Shown here: positions 1 through 5,789 of the stretch, piece by piece
Layout: each line of letters starts with the position of its first letter
Position numbering within the stretch: the first letter of the stretch is position 1
Notes under the pieces: model-generated
What the model was told of the DNA's origin: nothing
The model's database searches: none
Seen by the model: only the letters and a program-made list of their open reading frames with translations
NCBI GenBank assembly: GCA_031275075.1
Contig: JAISPI010000050.1
Coordinates: forward strand, 1-6,345
Direction: 5' to 3'
Length of the DNA stretch: 6,345 bases
DNA from: Burkholderiales bacterium
Lineage (GTDB): Bacteria > Pseudomonadota > Gammaproteobacteria > Burkholderiales > Casimicrobiaceae
Made by a program: the position numbers and the translations under genes

Positions 1-91
1 GAAAATCAGAAAAGCCGGGACGATAAAAAATCTTGTTTTCGCAGGGGCTTTGGCACTCTTGGGCGCGTGGTACAGCACCGCCGCATGGGCT
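1..91 (+). other. Sec signal peptide of the first gene
   Basis: Translation from base 2 gives a basic start (Lys-Ile-Arg-Lys and a later Lys), a hydrophobic core rich in Leu, Ala, Val and Phe, then Ser-Thr-Ala-Ala-Trp-Ala before Ala-Ile-Thr. This matches a signal peptidase I site (AWA then A). It shows that a start at the TTG at base 50 would be wrong, because that start removes the basic end and half of the hydrophobic core. Confidence 0.85.
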
Positions 92-1492
92 GCCATCACT
101 TTCCATACTGCGGACACCAACAATACGACGATTTCCACCGTCGGCCTTAGCACAGCCAACTTGGGTGTTACTGCTCTTTCGAACCCATCGACGTTGACGA
201 CAGGGGCGAATAATTTTCGATATGCAGCCATTCAATTTTCGGTGACAACGAGCGGCACTTATAATTTCGGGATGACGACTGCGTCAAGCGATACGGTCAT
301 GATTCTCTATCAAGGGATCTATGATCCAGCCAACCCTGGCACGGGCGCATTGGTGGGCAACGACGATACGCCGGCAGCCACCCACCGAACGGTGCTCGGA
401 GATCCGACGGCTGTGATCTCATGCGGCGGCGGCGGTTTATGTCCTTGGATTAATTTTAATGTTACCGCCGGGTTTACCTATACGCTGTGGGTTTCAGGTT
501 TTAGTGTACCTAACAGCAATGCTCTCGCTCTGCCATTTCAGTTCTACTCAGATGCTCCGGTGATTTTTGGTGTATATACCGGCAAGTCTCCCATCGATTT
601 GATGGAGCCTTTCTATCTGGCCAGCGAACTTGATGTCACCGTTGATCCGATATTCGTCGGCGGCACATTGAGAATGAATGAGATCGGACAAACGTATGCG
701 CAAGATTTCACGCTTGCCAACCTTGCCAGCAGCACCATTGATCAGAACGGCAACCATTCGGTTTTCAGCGGAGAGTTCACTGATGCGGTTGCCGGCACTC
801 CTGGCTACATCACTATTGCGGGCACTTCCGGGTCGGTAACCTTTTCTGGAACTAACAATACTTACACCGGCACGACGACTGTCAGTACCGGCCCGTTGCG
901 CGCTGGCGCTGTGAATACGCTTAGTCCGTCCTCTAACATGGTTGTGGCGACCAACGGCAGGCTCGAGCTTAACGGTTATAGCCAGGCCGTGGCGGGACTG
1001 ACCCATAGTGGCTTTATCAGTCTGAGCGGCAGTGGTGTGGTTGGCACAGAGCTGAGCACGACCAACTACATTGGCGGCGGCATCCTTGCCATGAACACCA
1101 CCCTTGGCGTTGATGGTTCACCATCGGATGTTTTGGTGATCGATAGCGGCACGGCAACGGGGACGACGACGCTACGCATCACCAATGTCGGCGGCTCCGG
1201 CGCACAGACGACGGGCGATGGCATTCTCGTCGTGGAAGCCATCAATGGAGCCACAACCAGTTCGGGCGCATTTGTCCTGGAAACATCACCGCTGATCGTT
1301 GGCAACTATCGATACCAGTTGTACCAAGGCGGTCTTGGAGGCAGCAATCCGAACAATTGGTACTTGCGCGGCACTTTGATTTCGCCGACCAATCTTGCTG
1401 TCTCTGTTCCCGCGTTGAACCCAGCGGCTTTGGTATTGTTGGCGTTCGCGTTAGCAGGACTGGCGCTTCAACGGAGACGTCGCGGCGCATAA
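1..1492 (+). CDS. Secreted autotransporter-passenger-like protein with IPTL-CTERM-like tail (start codon cut by window edge)
   Basis: The frame is open from base 2, and base 1 is a G that would complete an ATG, so the protein is probably 497 residues and lacks only two bases here. Numbering assumes that start. Seen in order: a signal peptide (1-31, cleavage after Ala-Trp-Ala); a Thr/Ser/Gly/Asn-rich beta region (about 72-168) with the pattern SGTYNF, SSDTVMILY, DPANPG, NDD, as in beta-sandwich domains of secreted proteins; a Cys pair (142 and 148, spaced CGGGGLC); an autotransporter-associated beta-strand repeat (about 277-330, with FSGTNNTYTGTTTV and LELNG); and a segment resembling the type 1 autochaperone of pertactin-like passengers (about 372-457, with VLVIDSGTATGTTTL, TTGDGILVVEAINGAT, NNWYLRG). 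Family knowledge says a barrel of about 300 residues should follow. Instead there is a short linker, VPALN, a hydrophobic stretch and RRRR. I infer a surface or exported protein sorted by an exosortase-type system. Its ligand or role is unknown. Confidence 0.85.
   Translation, partial: KIRKAGTIKNLVFAGALALLGAWYSTAAWAAITFHTADTNNTTISTVGLSTANLGVTALSNPSTLTTGANNFRYAAIQFSVTTSGTYNFGMTTASSDTVMILYQGIYDPANPGTGALVGNDDTPAATHRTVLGDPTAVISCGGGGLCPWINFNVTAGFTYTLWVSGFSVPNSNALALPFQFYSDAPVIFGVYTGKSPIDLMEPFYLASELDVTVDPIFVGGTLRMNEIGQTYAQDFTLANLASSTIDQNGNHSVFSGEFTDAVAGTPGYITIAGTSGSVTFSGTNNTYTGTTTVSTGPLRAGAVNTLSPSSNMVVATNGRLELNGYSQAVAGLTHSGFISLSGSGVVGTELSTTNYIGGGILAMNTTLGVDGSPSDVLVIDSGTATGTTTLRITNVGGSGAQTTGDGILVVEAINGATTSSGAFVLETSPLIVGNYRYQLYQGGLGGSNPNNWYLRGTLISPTNLAVSVPALNPAALVLLAFALAGLALQRRRRGA
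1406..1489 (+). other. IPTL-CTERM-like C-terminal sorting segment
   Basis: The last 28 residues are the short motif VPALN, about 16 hydrophobic residues rich in Leu and Ala, a Gly-Leu near their end, and RRRR-Gly-Ala at the terminus. This three-part layout fits the IPTL-CTERM family (consensus roughly IPTLSxW, membrane segment, Arg cluster), which is processed by exosortase H-type enzymes. Val for Ile and Ala for Thr are mild changes. The usual Trp is replaced by Ala, so the assignment is by layout more than exact motif. A plain tail anchor is the alternative. Confidence 0.65.
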
Positions 1493-1533
1493 GAGTGACG
1501 TTTGCAAAACGCGACTTGTCTGCGTATTTTATT

Positions 1534-1565
1534 TCCCTCTCCCGCAACGCGGGAGAGGGATTTTA
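1534..1565 (+). terminator. Rho-independent terminator between convergent genes
   Basis: A perfect 12-bp inverted repeat (TCCCTCTCCCGC, loop AAC, GCGGGAGAGGGA) is followed by TTTTAATTTC on the plus strand. It begins 41 bases after the stop of the secreted-protein gene and its T-rich tail runs up to the stop codon of the opposing metal-exporter gene. On the minus strand the stem is followed by A-rich sequence, so it should terminate plus-strand transcription much better than minus-strand transcription, though the stem could still stabilise the opposing mRNA end. Confidence 0.8.
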
Positions 1566-1569
1566 ATTT

Positions 1570-2811
1570 CTAACACCTTATTCCCTGCTCCTGATAAACG
1601 CTTTGCCAGATCTGAATTCGGCCAAGTTGCGGAATCGCTTGCCGAAGAAGCGGCAATGATGTCTGTACCCGCTGAAGCAAGTCGGCGCCGGTTTCATCAG
1701 CATCGTCTGCGCGAATGAAAATATCGAGATCGACGGAACGGTCAAGGTAATGGATCAGAACCGGGGGATGTGTCTGAGAAAAGAAATCGCCGAAGAGGGA
1801 ATGCAGTTGGGCGAGAATTTCATCGCGTGGAGGAAGGCTGGTCAATGGCTCCCCATGCTTGTCATCTTCGGGGTCGATATGCACCAGCACGTCAAGCGCA
1901 CGATGTGAAGCGAGGACACGGCGGCGGGCGTTGGCGGCAATGTAATGTCCCTCAGAAACGCTCAACCAGCCATCGACCTGTACATGTGCGTCGATCAATA
2001 CATCGTCGCCCATGTACCGCGTTCTCAGATCGTGAACATCCTTGACGCCGGGGGTGGCGGTAAAGGTGGCGCGAACGGCTTCGGTTTCGGCGGGCGTCAG
2101 GCCGCGGTCGGTCAGTCGCGCCATGGCATCCCAAGTGAACTTGCCGCCAGTGCGGCAGATCATGAAGCCGACGATGGCCGCGGCGAGCGGGTCGAGAAAG
2201 GTGTAGCCCATCAAATTGCCGCAGATACCAATGGCGACGACCAGCGAACTGGCCGCATCGGCGCGAGCGTGCCAAGCGTTGGCGACGAGCATCGAGGAAT
2301 TGACGCGCTTGGCGACAGCCAGCATGTAGCGGAACAGGCATTCTTTTGAAACAAGTGTGAGCAAGGCCGTCCACAGCGCGATAACGTGAACCTGGGGAAT
2401 CGACGCCGGATCGATGAATTTGCGGGCAGCAGCCCATAGCATGCCGCAGCCGACGATGACCAACAGGAACCCGATCGCGAGCGAGGCAGCATTTTCGAAG
2501 CGGGCATGGCCGTAAGGATGGTTTTCGTCGGCGCTGGCACGGCTGATCCGGTTGGCACCGAGAACGATGAAATCGGCAAACAAATCGGAGAGCGTGTGAA
2601 GGCCGTCGGCGATCAACGCTTGCGAATGCGCAAAAAAGCCGACGACAATCTGGGCGGTGGACAGAAAGAAGTTGACCACGACGCTGACCCACACACTACG
2701 TGTTGCGGCTTTGTGGCGGTCTGTCAACGGGACACGGTCGGTCGTCGGGTTCGTTGAATGGGGATCGGGCAGGGGTTCCATGGGCAGCATCATAACGCAA
2801 ATCGGCATCAT
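1570..2811 (-). CDS. Cation diffusion facilitator (CDF) divalent metal exporter, FieF-like with extra C-terminal domain
   Basis: Predicted inner-membrane metal/proton antiporter of 413 residues that exports divalent cations. Six membrane segments lie between about residues 38 and 218. The transport site is H72xxxD76 in helix 2 with H181xxxD185 in helix 5; FieF has Asp in place of the first His, and the His-Asp/His-Asp set is typical of zinc-type members, so Zn(II) is the best guess. The loop after helix 2 keeps D95, H98 and H102 (ENHPYGHARFE), matching the second FieF site. The cytosolic domain (about 235-315) keeps H260 in HDLRTR, H276, H289, H311 and D313 in HIDP, matching the FieF regulatory metal sites. 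About 90 further residues follow, making it longer than FieF (300). The start is the first in-frame ATG after a stop, but Met2, 7, 8 and 11 are alternatives and none has a clear ribosome site. It is divergent from hemC and convergent with the secreted-protein gene. Confidence 0.93.
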   Translation of the reverse strand: MMPICVMMLPMEPLPDPHSTNPTTDRVPLTDRHKAATRSVWVSVVVNFFLSTAQIVVGFFAHSQALIADGLHTLSDLFADFIVLGANRISRASADENHPYGHARFENAASLAIGFLLVIVGCGMLWAAARKFIDPASIPQVHVIALWTALLTLVSKECLFRYMLAVAKRVNSSMLVANAWHARADAASSLVVAIGICGNLMGYTFLDPLAAAIVGFMICRTGGKFTWDAMARLTDRGLTPAETEAVRATFTATPGVKDVHDLRTRYMGDDVLIDAHVQVDGWLSVSEGHYIAANARRRVLASHRALDVLVHIDPEDDKHGEPLTSLPPRDEILAQLHSLFGDFFSQTHPPVLIHYLDRSVDLDIFIRADDADETGADLLQRVQTSLPLLRQAIPQLGRIQIWQSVYQEQGIRC

Positions 2812-2863
2812 GGCTTCGGGTCAGCTCGGCGAAAATGAGCGCACGGTTCTTGCCAATGGGAAA

Positions 2864-2872
2864 TGTTAAAAT
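2864..2872 (+). promoter_or_regulatory. Putative extended -10 promoter for the hemCDXY operon
   Basis: TGTTAAAAT combines an extended -10 TG with a hexamer matching TATAAT at five of six positions (TAAAAT, 2867-2872). No good -35 box lies at normal spacing (GGTTCT, 2845-2850, is poor), which is common for extended -10 promoters. Transcription would start near 2879, giving a leader of about 35 bases before the preferred hemC start and excluding the ATG at 2863, which overlaps this box. I see no convincing promoter for the divergent metal-exporter gene in the same region. Confidence 0.45.
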
Positions 2873-2905
2873 CTGCCGGTGCCAAGACGAAAGCATTGGC
2901 GAAAC

Positions 2906-2910
2906 AGGAG
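2906..2910 (+). promoter_or_regulatory. Ribosome binding site that decides the hemC start
   Basis: AGGAG lies 3 bases before GTG 2914 and 6 bases before the in-frame TTG 2917. The upstream ATG at 2863 has only a GGGAA close against it. The site therefore favours initiation at 2914 or 2917, which gives a protein beginning about ten residues before the conserved IATRES motif, as in E. coli HemC. Confidence 0.55.
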
Positions 2911-2913
2911 AGC

Positions 2914-3867
2914 GTGTTGAAAGCATTGAGCAATGCCCCATTGATTATCGCGACACGGGAATCGGCGCTGGCTTTGTGGCAGGCGCATCATATTCGCGAT
3001 CGTTTACAGGCGCTGTATCCGGAAACCCGTGTGACATTACTGGGAATGACAACGCAGGGAGATCAAATTCTCGACCAGTCGCTGGCGGCGATTGGCGGCA
3101 AAGGGTTGTTCATCAAGGAGCTGGAAGTGGCGATGGAAGAAGGACGCGCCGATCTCGCCGTGCATTCGTTGAAGGATGTGCCGATGGACATGCCTCCCGG
3201 TTTTACGTTGGCGGCGGTAGCGAAACGCGAGGATCCGCGCGATGCATTGGTGTCGTCGCGCTACACGGCGTTGGCGCAATTGCCGAAGGGCGCGGTCGTA
3301 GGGACCTCCAGCTTGCGCCGTGAAGCGCAGTTGCGTGAACGTTATCCGCATCTCACCGTGCAACCGCTGCGAGGCAACGTCAATACGCGATTGCGCAAGC
3401 TCGACGAAGGGCAATACGATGCGATCATTTTGGCGGCGGCAGGCTTGATCCGCTTGGGGTTTGGCGCGCGGATTGCGGCGTTTCTCGATGTTGAAGACAG
3501 TCTGCCGGCGGTTGGACAAGGCGCACTCGGGCTGGAATGCCGCACGGATCGCAGCGAGGTGATTGCTGCACTGGCGCCGTTAATTGACACTGAAACCCTG
3601 CTCGCTGTCAGTGCGGAGCGGGCGTTTTCACGGGCGCTTGGCGGCAGTTGTCAGACGCCGCTGGCCGCGCATGCCGTATTTGACAATGATGGCGATCAGA
3701 ACGGCGCGCTGTGGTTGCGGGCATTGTTGGCGGATCGTGAGGGGCGGGAAGTGATGCGCGGTGAACGCCGTGCCGACGTGACATCATCGTTTGACGCTGA
3801 GGCGCTGGGGTTGGCGCTGGCCGACGAATTCATGACGCGCGGCGCACAGCGCCTGTTGCCGACGTGA
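2914..3867 (+). CDS. hemC: Hydroxymethylbilane synthase (porphobilinogen deaminase)
   Basis: Cytosolic enzyme of tetrapyrrole synthesis (EC 2.5.1.61): it joins four porphobilinogens head to tail, using a covalently bound dipyrromethane cofactor, and releases hydroxymethylbilane. Numbered from GTG 2914 (317 residues, against 313 in E. coli): IATRESALALWQA near the N-terminus with R15; GGKGLFIKELE; VHSLKDVP with K87 and the catalytic D88; EDPRDALVS; GTSSLRR, which binds cofactor phosphates and carboxylates; RGNVNTRLRKLD; LPAVGQGALGLECR; and GGSCQTPL with C246, the cofactor attachment Cys (C242 in E. coli). All expected key residues are present, so it should be active. The frame extends upstream to ATG 2863 (334 residues), but those extra 17 residues are Lys/Ala-rich, unlike the family, and overlap a likely promoter. 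The stop overlaps the hemD start. First gene of the hemCDXY cluster. Confidence 0.97.
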   Translation: MLKALSNAPLIIATRESALALWQAHHIRDRLQALYPETRVTLLGMTTQGDQILDQSLAAIGGKGLFIKELEVAMEEGRADLAVHSLKDVPMDMPPGFTLAAVAKREDPRDALVSSRYTALAQLPKGAVVGTSSLRREAQLRERYPHLTVQPLRGNVNTRLRKLDEGQYDAIILAAAGLIRLGFGARIAAFLDVEDSLPAVGQGALGLECRTDRSEVIAALAPLIDTETLLAVSAERAFSRALGGSCQTPLAAHAVFDNDGDQNGALWLRALLADREGREVMRGERRADVTSSFDAEALGLALADEFMTRGAQRLLPT

Positions 3868-4682
3868 ACGAAAATAGTTTTGTGTTGAAAAATGTAGGCG
3901 TGTTGGTGACGCGCCCGCTCAAGCAGGCGCATGCTTTTGCGCGACAGTTGGAGCAATACGGCGCGATTCCGGTGGTGTTGCCGACCATCGAAATTGCACC
4001 ACCACCGGATATGCAACCGCTGCTTGAGGCACGTGCGCAGCTTGGAACTTACGACTTTGCAATGTTTGTTTCAGCCAATGCGGTCGAACAAGCATTGGCC
4101 ACATTAACGCATTGGCCGGAAAGCGTCACAGCGCTGGCGCCGGGCAAAGGGACGGCAGAAGCGTTACGCCAAGCGGGAGTCCCTGAGCAGGCCGTTCTGA
4201 TGCCGGCATCGCGTTTTGACAGCGAAGGATTGCTCGAATTGCCGGGGTTGCGGCAGATGCAGGGAAGGCGGGTGTTGATTTTTCGCGGCGAACGTGGCCG
4301 CGAACTGCTGGGCGATACGTTAACGGCGCGTGGCGCTGACGTGACGCGGGTGACGTGTTACCGACGGATTTGTCCGGCGGGTGAGGTGATAAATGCGGCG
4401 GAATTTTTGTGGCCGCTGTTGCGGCAAAACCGTTTGCAGGCAATCACGCTGACGGCCAGCGAAGCGCTGGACAATCTCGAAACGATAGCGGGCGAGGCGT
4501 TGTGTCAGGCGTTGAAGGCGTTGCCGGTGTTTGCCACGCATCCGCGCATTGCGGCGCACGCACAGGCGCGTGGCTGGAAGGCGGTCGATACCAGCGGCGG
4601 CGATAGCGGCAGCGGCGATGAAGGGCTGATCTGTGGCATGATCTCTTTTTTGCGCGACTCTCCGAATCTACGAAAAGCATGA
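3864..4682 (+). CDS. hemD: Uroporphyrinogen-III synthase
   Basis: Cytosolic enzyme (EC 4.2.1.75) that cyclises hydroxymethylbilane and inverts ring D to give uroporphyrinogen III, precursor of heme, siroheme and cobalamin. It has 272 residues, slightly longer than E. coli HemD (246). The family is poorly conserved, but the two-lobed pattern is visible: VLVTRPLKQAHAFARQLEQYG at 13-33 (first lobe), FVSANAVEQAL near 68-78, VLIFRGERGRELLGDTL in the second lobe followed by RGADV and CYRR, then ITLTASEALDNL and FATHPRIAAHAQARGW. It starts at GTG in a GTGA overlap with the hemC stop, with no separate ribosome site, so translation is probably coupled. GTG 3882 is a possible later start. Near the C-terminus a short Gly/Ser/Asp run (GGDSGSGDEG) stands where the family usually has a brief polar link before the last helix. 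It ends in an ATGA overlap with hemX. Confidence 0.95.
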   Translation: MNENSFVLKNVGVLVTRPLKQAHAFARQLEQYGAIPVVLPTIEIAPPPDMQPLLEARAQLGTYDFAMFVSANAVEQALATLTHWPESVTALAPGKGTAEALRQAGVPEQAVLMPASRFDSEGLLELPGLRQMQGRRVLIFRGERGRELLGDTLTARGADVTRVTCYRRICPAGEVINAAEFLWPLLRQNRLQAITLTASEALDNLETIAGEALCQALKALPVFATHPRIAAHAQARGWKAVDTSGGDSGSGDEGLICGMISFLRDSPNLRKA

Positions 4683-5776
4683 GCACCAACGAATTTTCTC
4701 CCAATGAACTTCCGCCGCCGGTTGAAGCCGTGAACGCGGAAAAACTGTTGCCGCCCGTTACGCGGCAAGACCGTGGCGGACTCACGTTCCTCTGGATCGC
4801 CGTGCTGGTGTTGGCGGTGGCGCTGATGTGGATGTGGCGGGACGGCAAGAAGAGCGACAGCGAGTGGCAAAACAACACGGTACAACAGTTGGGTGCGCTG
4901 GAAGAAGCTCGGAACGAGCAGGCCGCGCGTGAAAGGCAATACGAAAACCGCCTGCAACTCGTTCAGGAAAAAATCACGGCGCTGGAATTGCGCCTTAATG
5001 AATTGCACGCAAGCCGGCAAGCCGTGGAAAAGTTGTATCGGCAATTGCTGCCGTTGCGCGATGACGTGACGGTGCGCGAAGTCGAATACCGCGTTCACTT
5101 TGCAGCGCAGCAATTGGCGATGAGCGGTAACGTGCCGGTGGCGTTGGCGGCATTGCAGGACGCCGACGCTGAGCTCGCGGCACTTAACCGTGCCGATTTG
5201 GCGACGGTAAAAGCCACACTGGCACAAACTATCGAAACATTGCAGCGGATGCCCGTGTTTGACATACGCAGCTTTTTGACGCGATTCGATCAAGCGCTGA
5301 CCTTGGTTGATCAAATGGCGCCGCAGGAAGTGCCCGTGGCGATGTCGCCGGCGAAGATCGCCGTCGATGAAACAGCGCCTTGGTGGAGACGTTGGTGGGC
5401 GGAGACGAAAGAAACCGTGTTGTCGATGGTTCGGTTACGAATTGGCGAAGAAGTTGGCGGAGGCAATGCTTCAAGGGCGCATGTGGCAGATACGGCGCTC
5501 GACCGGCAGGAGTTGCGTTTGCGTTTGTTGTCGTTGCGTTTAATGGTGTTGTCGCGGCAGCCGATCGCCGGTGTCGAGGCGACGACGGTACAAACCTGGC
5601 TTTCGCAGCATTTCGTCGAAAACGATCCGGCGGTGCGAACACTGCAGTCGCTGCTCGAAGAGTTGGCTTCATCGCCGGTGTCGGCTCCCCTACCGGAAGT
5701 GTCGCCGGTGCTGGATGCGTTGCGCCTCTGGCGTTCTGCGCAACCCACTGCCGAGATGAGTGCCGAAGGTTTGTGA
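4679..5776 (+). CDS. hemX: HemX family membrane protein
   Basis: Inner-membrane protein of 365 residues encoded after hemD in beta and gamma proteobacteria. Seen: a polar, Pro-rich cytosolic N-terminus; one membrane helix (about 35-53, Trp-rich at its end, followed by basic residues); a charged coiled-coil stretch (about 62-115, many Glu, Gln and Arg); then a helical domain with VEYRVHFAAQQLAMSGNVPVA recast here only in part as EVEYRVHF and ALAALQDAD, and a later PWWRRWW segment. This is the HemX layout. Databases often label the family uroporphyrin-III C-methyltransferase, but no SAM-binding methyltransferase motif is present, so that activity should not be assigned. A scaffold or regulatory role around early heme enzymes is the usual proposal and remains inference here. 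It starts in an ATGA overlap with hemD, implying coupled translation, and is followed 13 bases later by hemY. Confidence 0.92.
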   Translation: MSTNEFSPNELPPPVEAVNAEKLLPPVTRQDRGGLTFLWIAVLVLAVALMWMWRDGKKSDSEWQNNTVQQLGALEEARNEQAARERQYENRLQLVQEKITALELRLNELHASRQAVEKLYRQLLPLRDDVTVREVEYRVHFAAQQLAMSGNVPVALAALQDADAELAALNRADLATVKATLAQTIETLQRMPVFDIRSFLTRFDQALTLVDQMAPQEVPVAMSPAKIAVDETAPWWRRWWAETKETVLSMVRLRIGEEVGGGNASRAHVADTALDRQELRLRLLSLRLMVLSRQPIAGVEATTVQTWLSQHFVENDPAVRTLQSLLEELASSPVSAPLPEVSPVLDALRLWRSAQPTAEMSAEGL

Positions 5777-5789
5777 GCAGAGAGTGATC

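Noticed and set aside
50..52. TTG as start of the first gene
   Set aside because: The open frame upstream encodes the basic end and part of the hydrophobic core of a signal peptide, so this TTG is internal.
548..1006. Minus-strand reading of 152 codons antisense to the first gene
   Set aside because: Its composition is that of a shadow frame, it has no ribosome site I can see, and the plus strand has clear domain evidence.
1380..1569. Loss of an autotransporter barrel by frameshift in the first gene
   Set aside because: No frame downstream holds barrel-like sequence; the opposing gene begins within 80 bases, and the tail present is itself an ordered sorting-type signal.
1952..2692. Minus-strand reading of 246 codons
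   Set aside because: It lies wholly inside the metal-exporter gene in another frame, is very rich in Arg and Cys, and has no family resemblance.
2863..2913. N-terminal extension of HemC from ATG 2863
   Set aside because: Weak ribosome site, overlap with a likely -10 box, and no match to the family start; kept as an alternative in the hemC entry.
4505..5314. Minus-strand reading of 269 codons across hemD and hemX
   Set aside because: It crosses two well-supported genes on the other strand and is a Gln/Arg/His-rich shadow with no recognisable domain.
4679..5776. HemX as a uroporphyrinogen-III C-methyltransferase
   Set aside because: The protein has one membrane helix and a coiled coil but no Gly-rich SAM-binding motif; the name is a common database carry-over.
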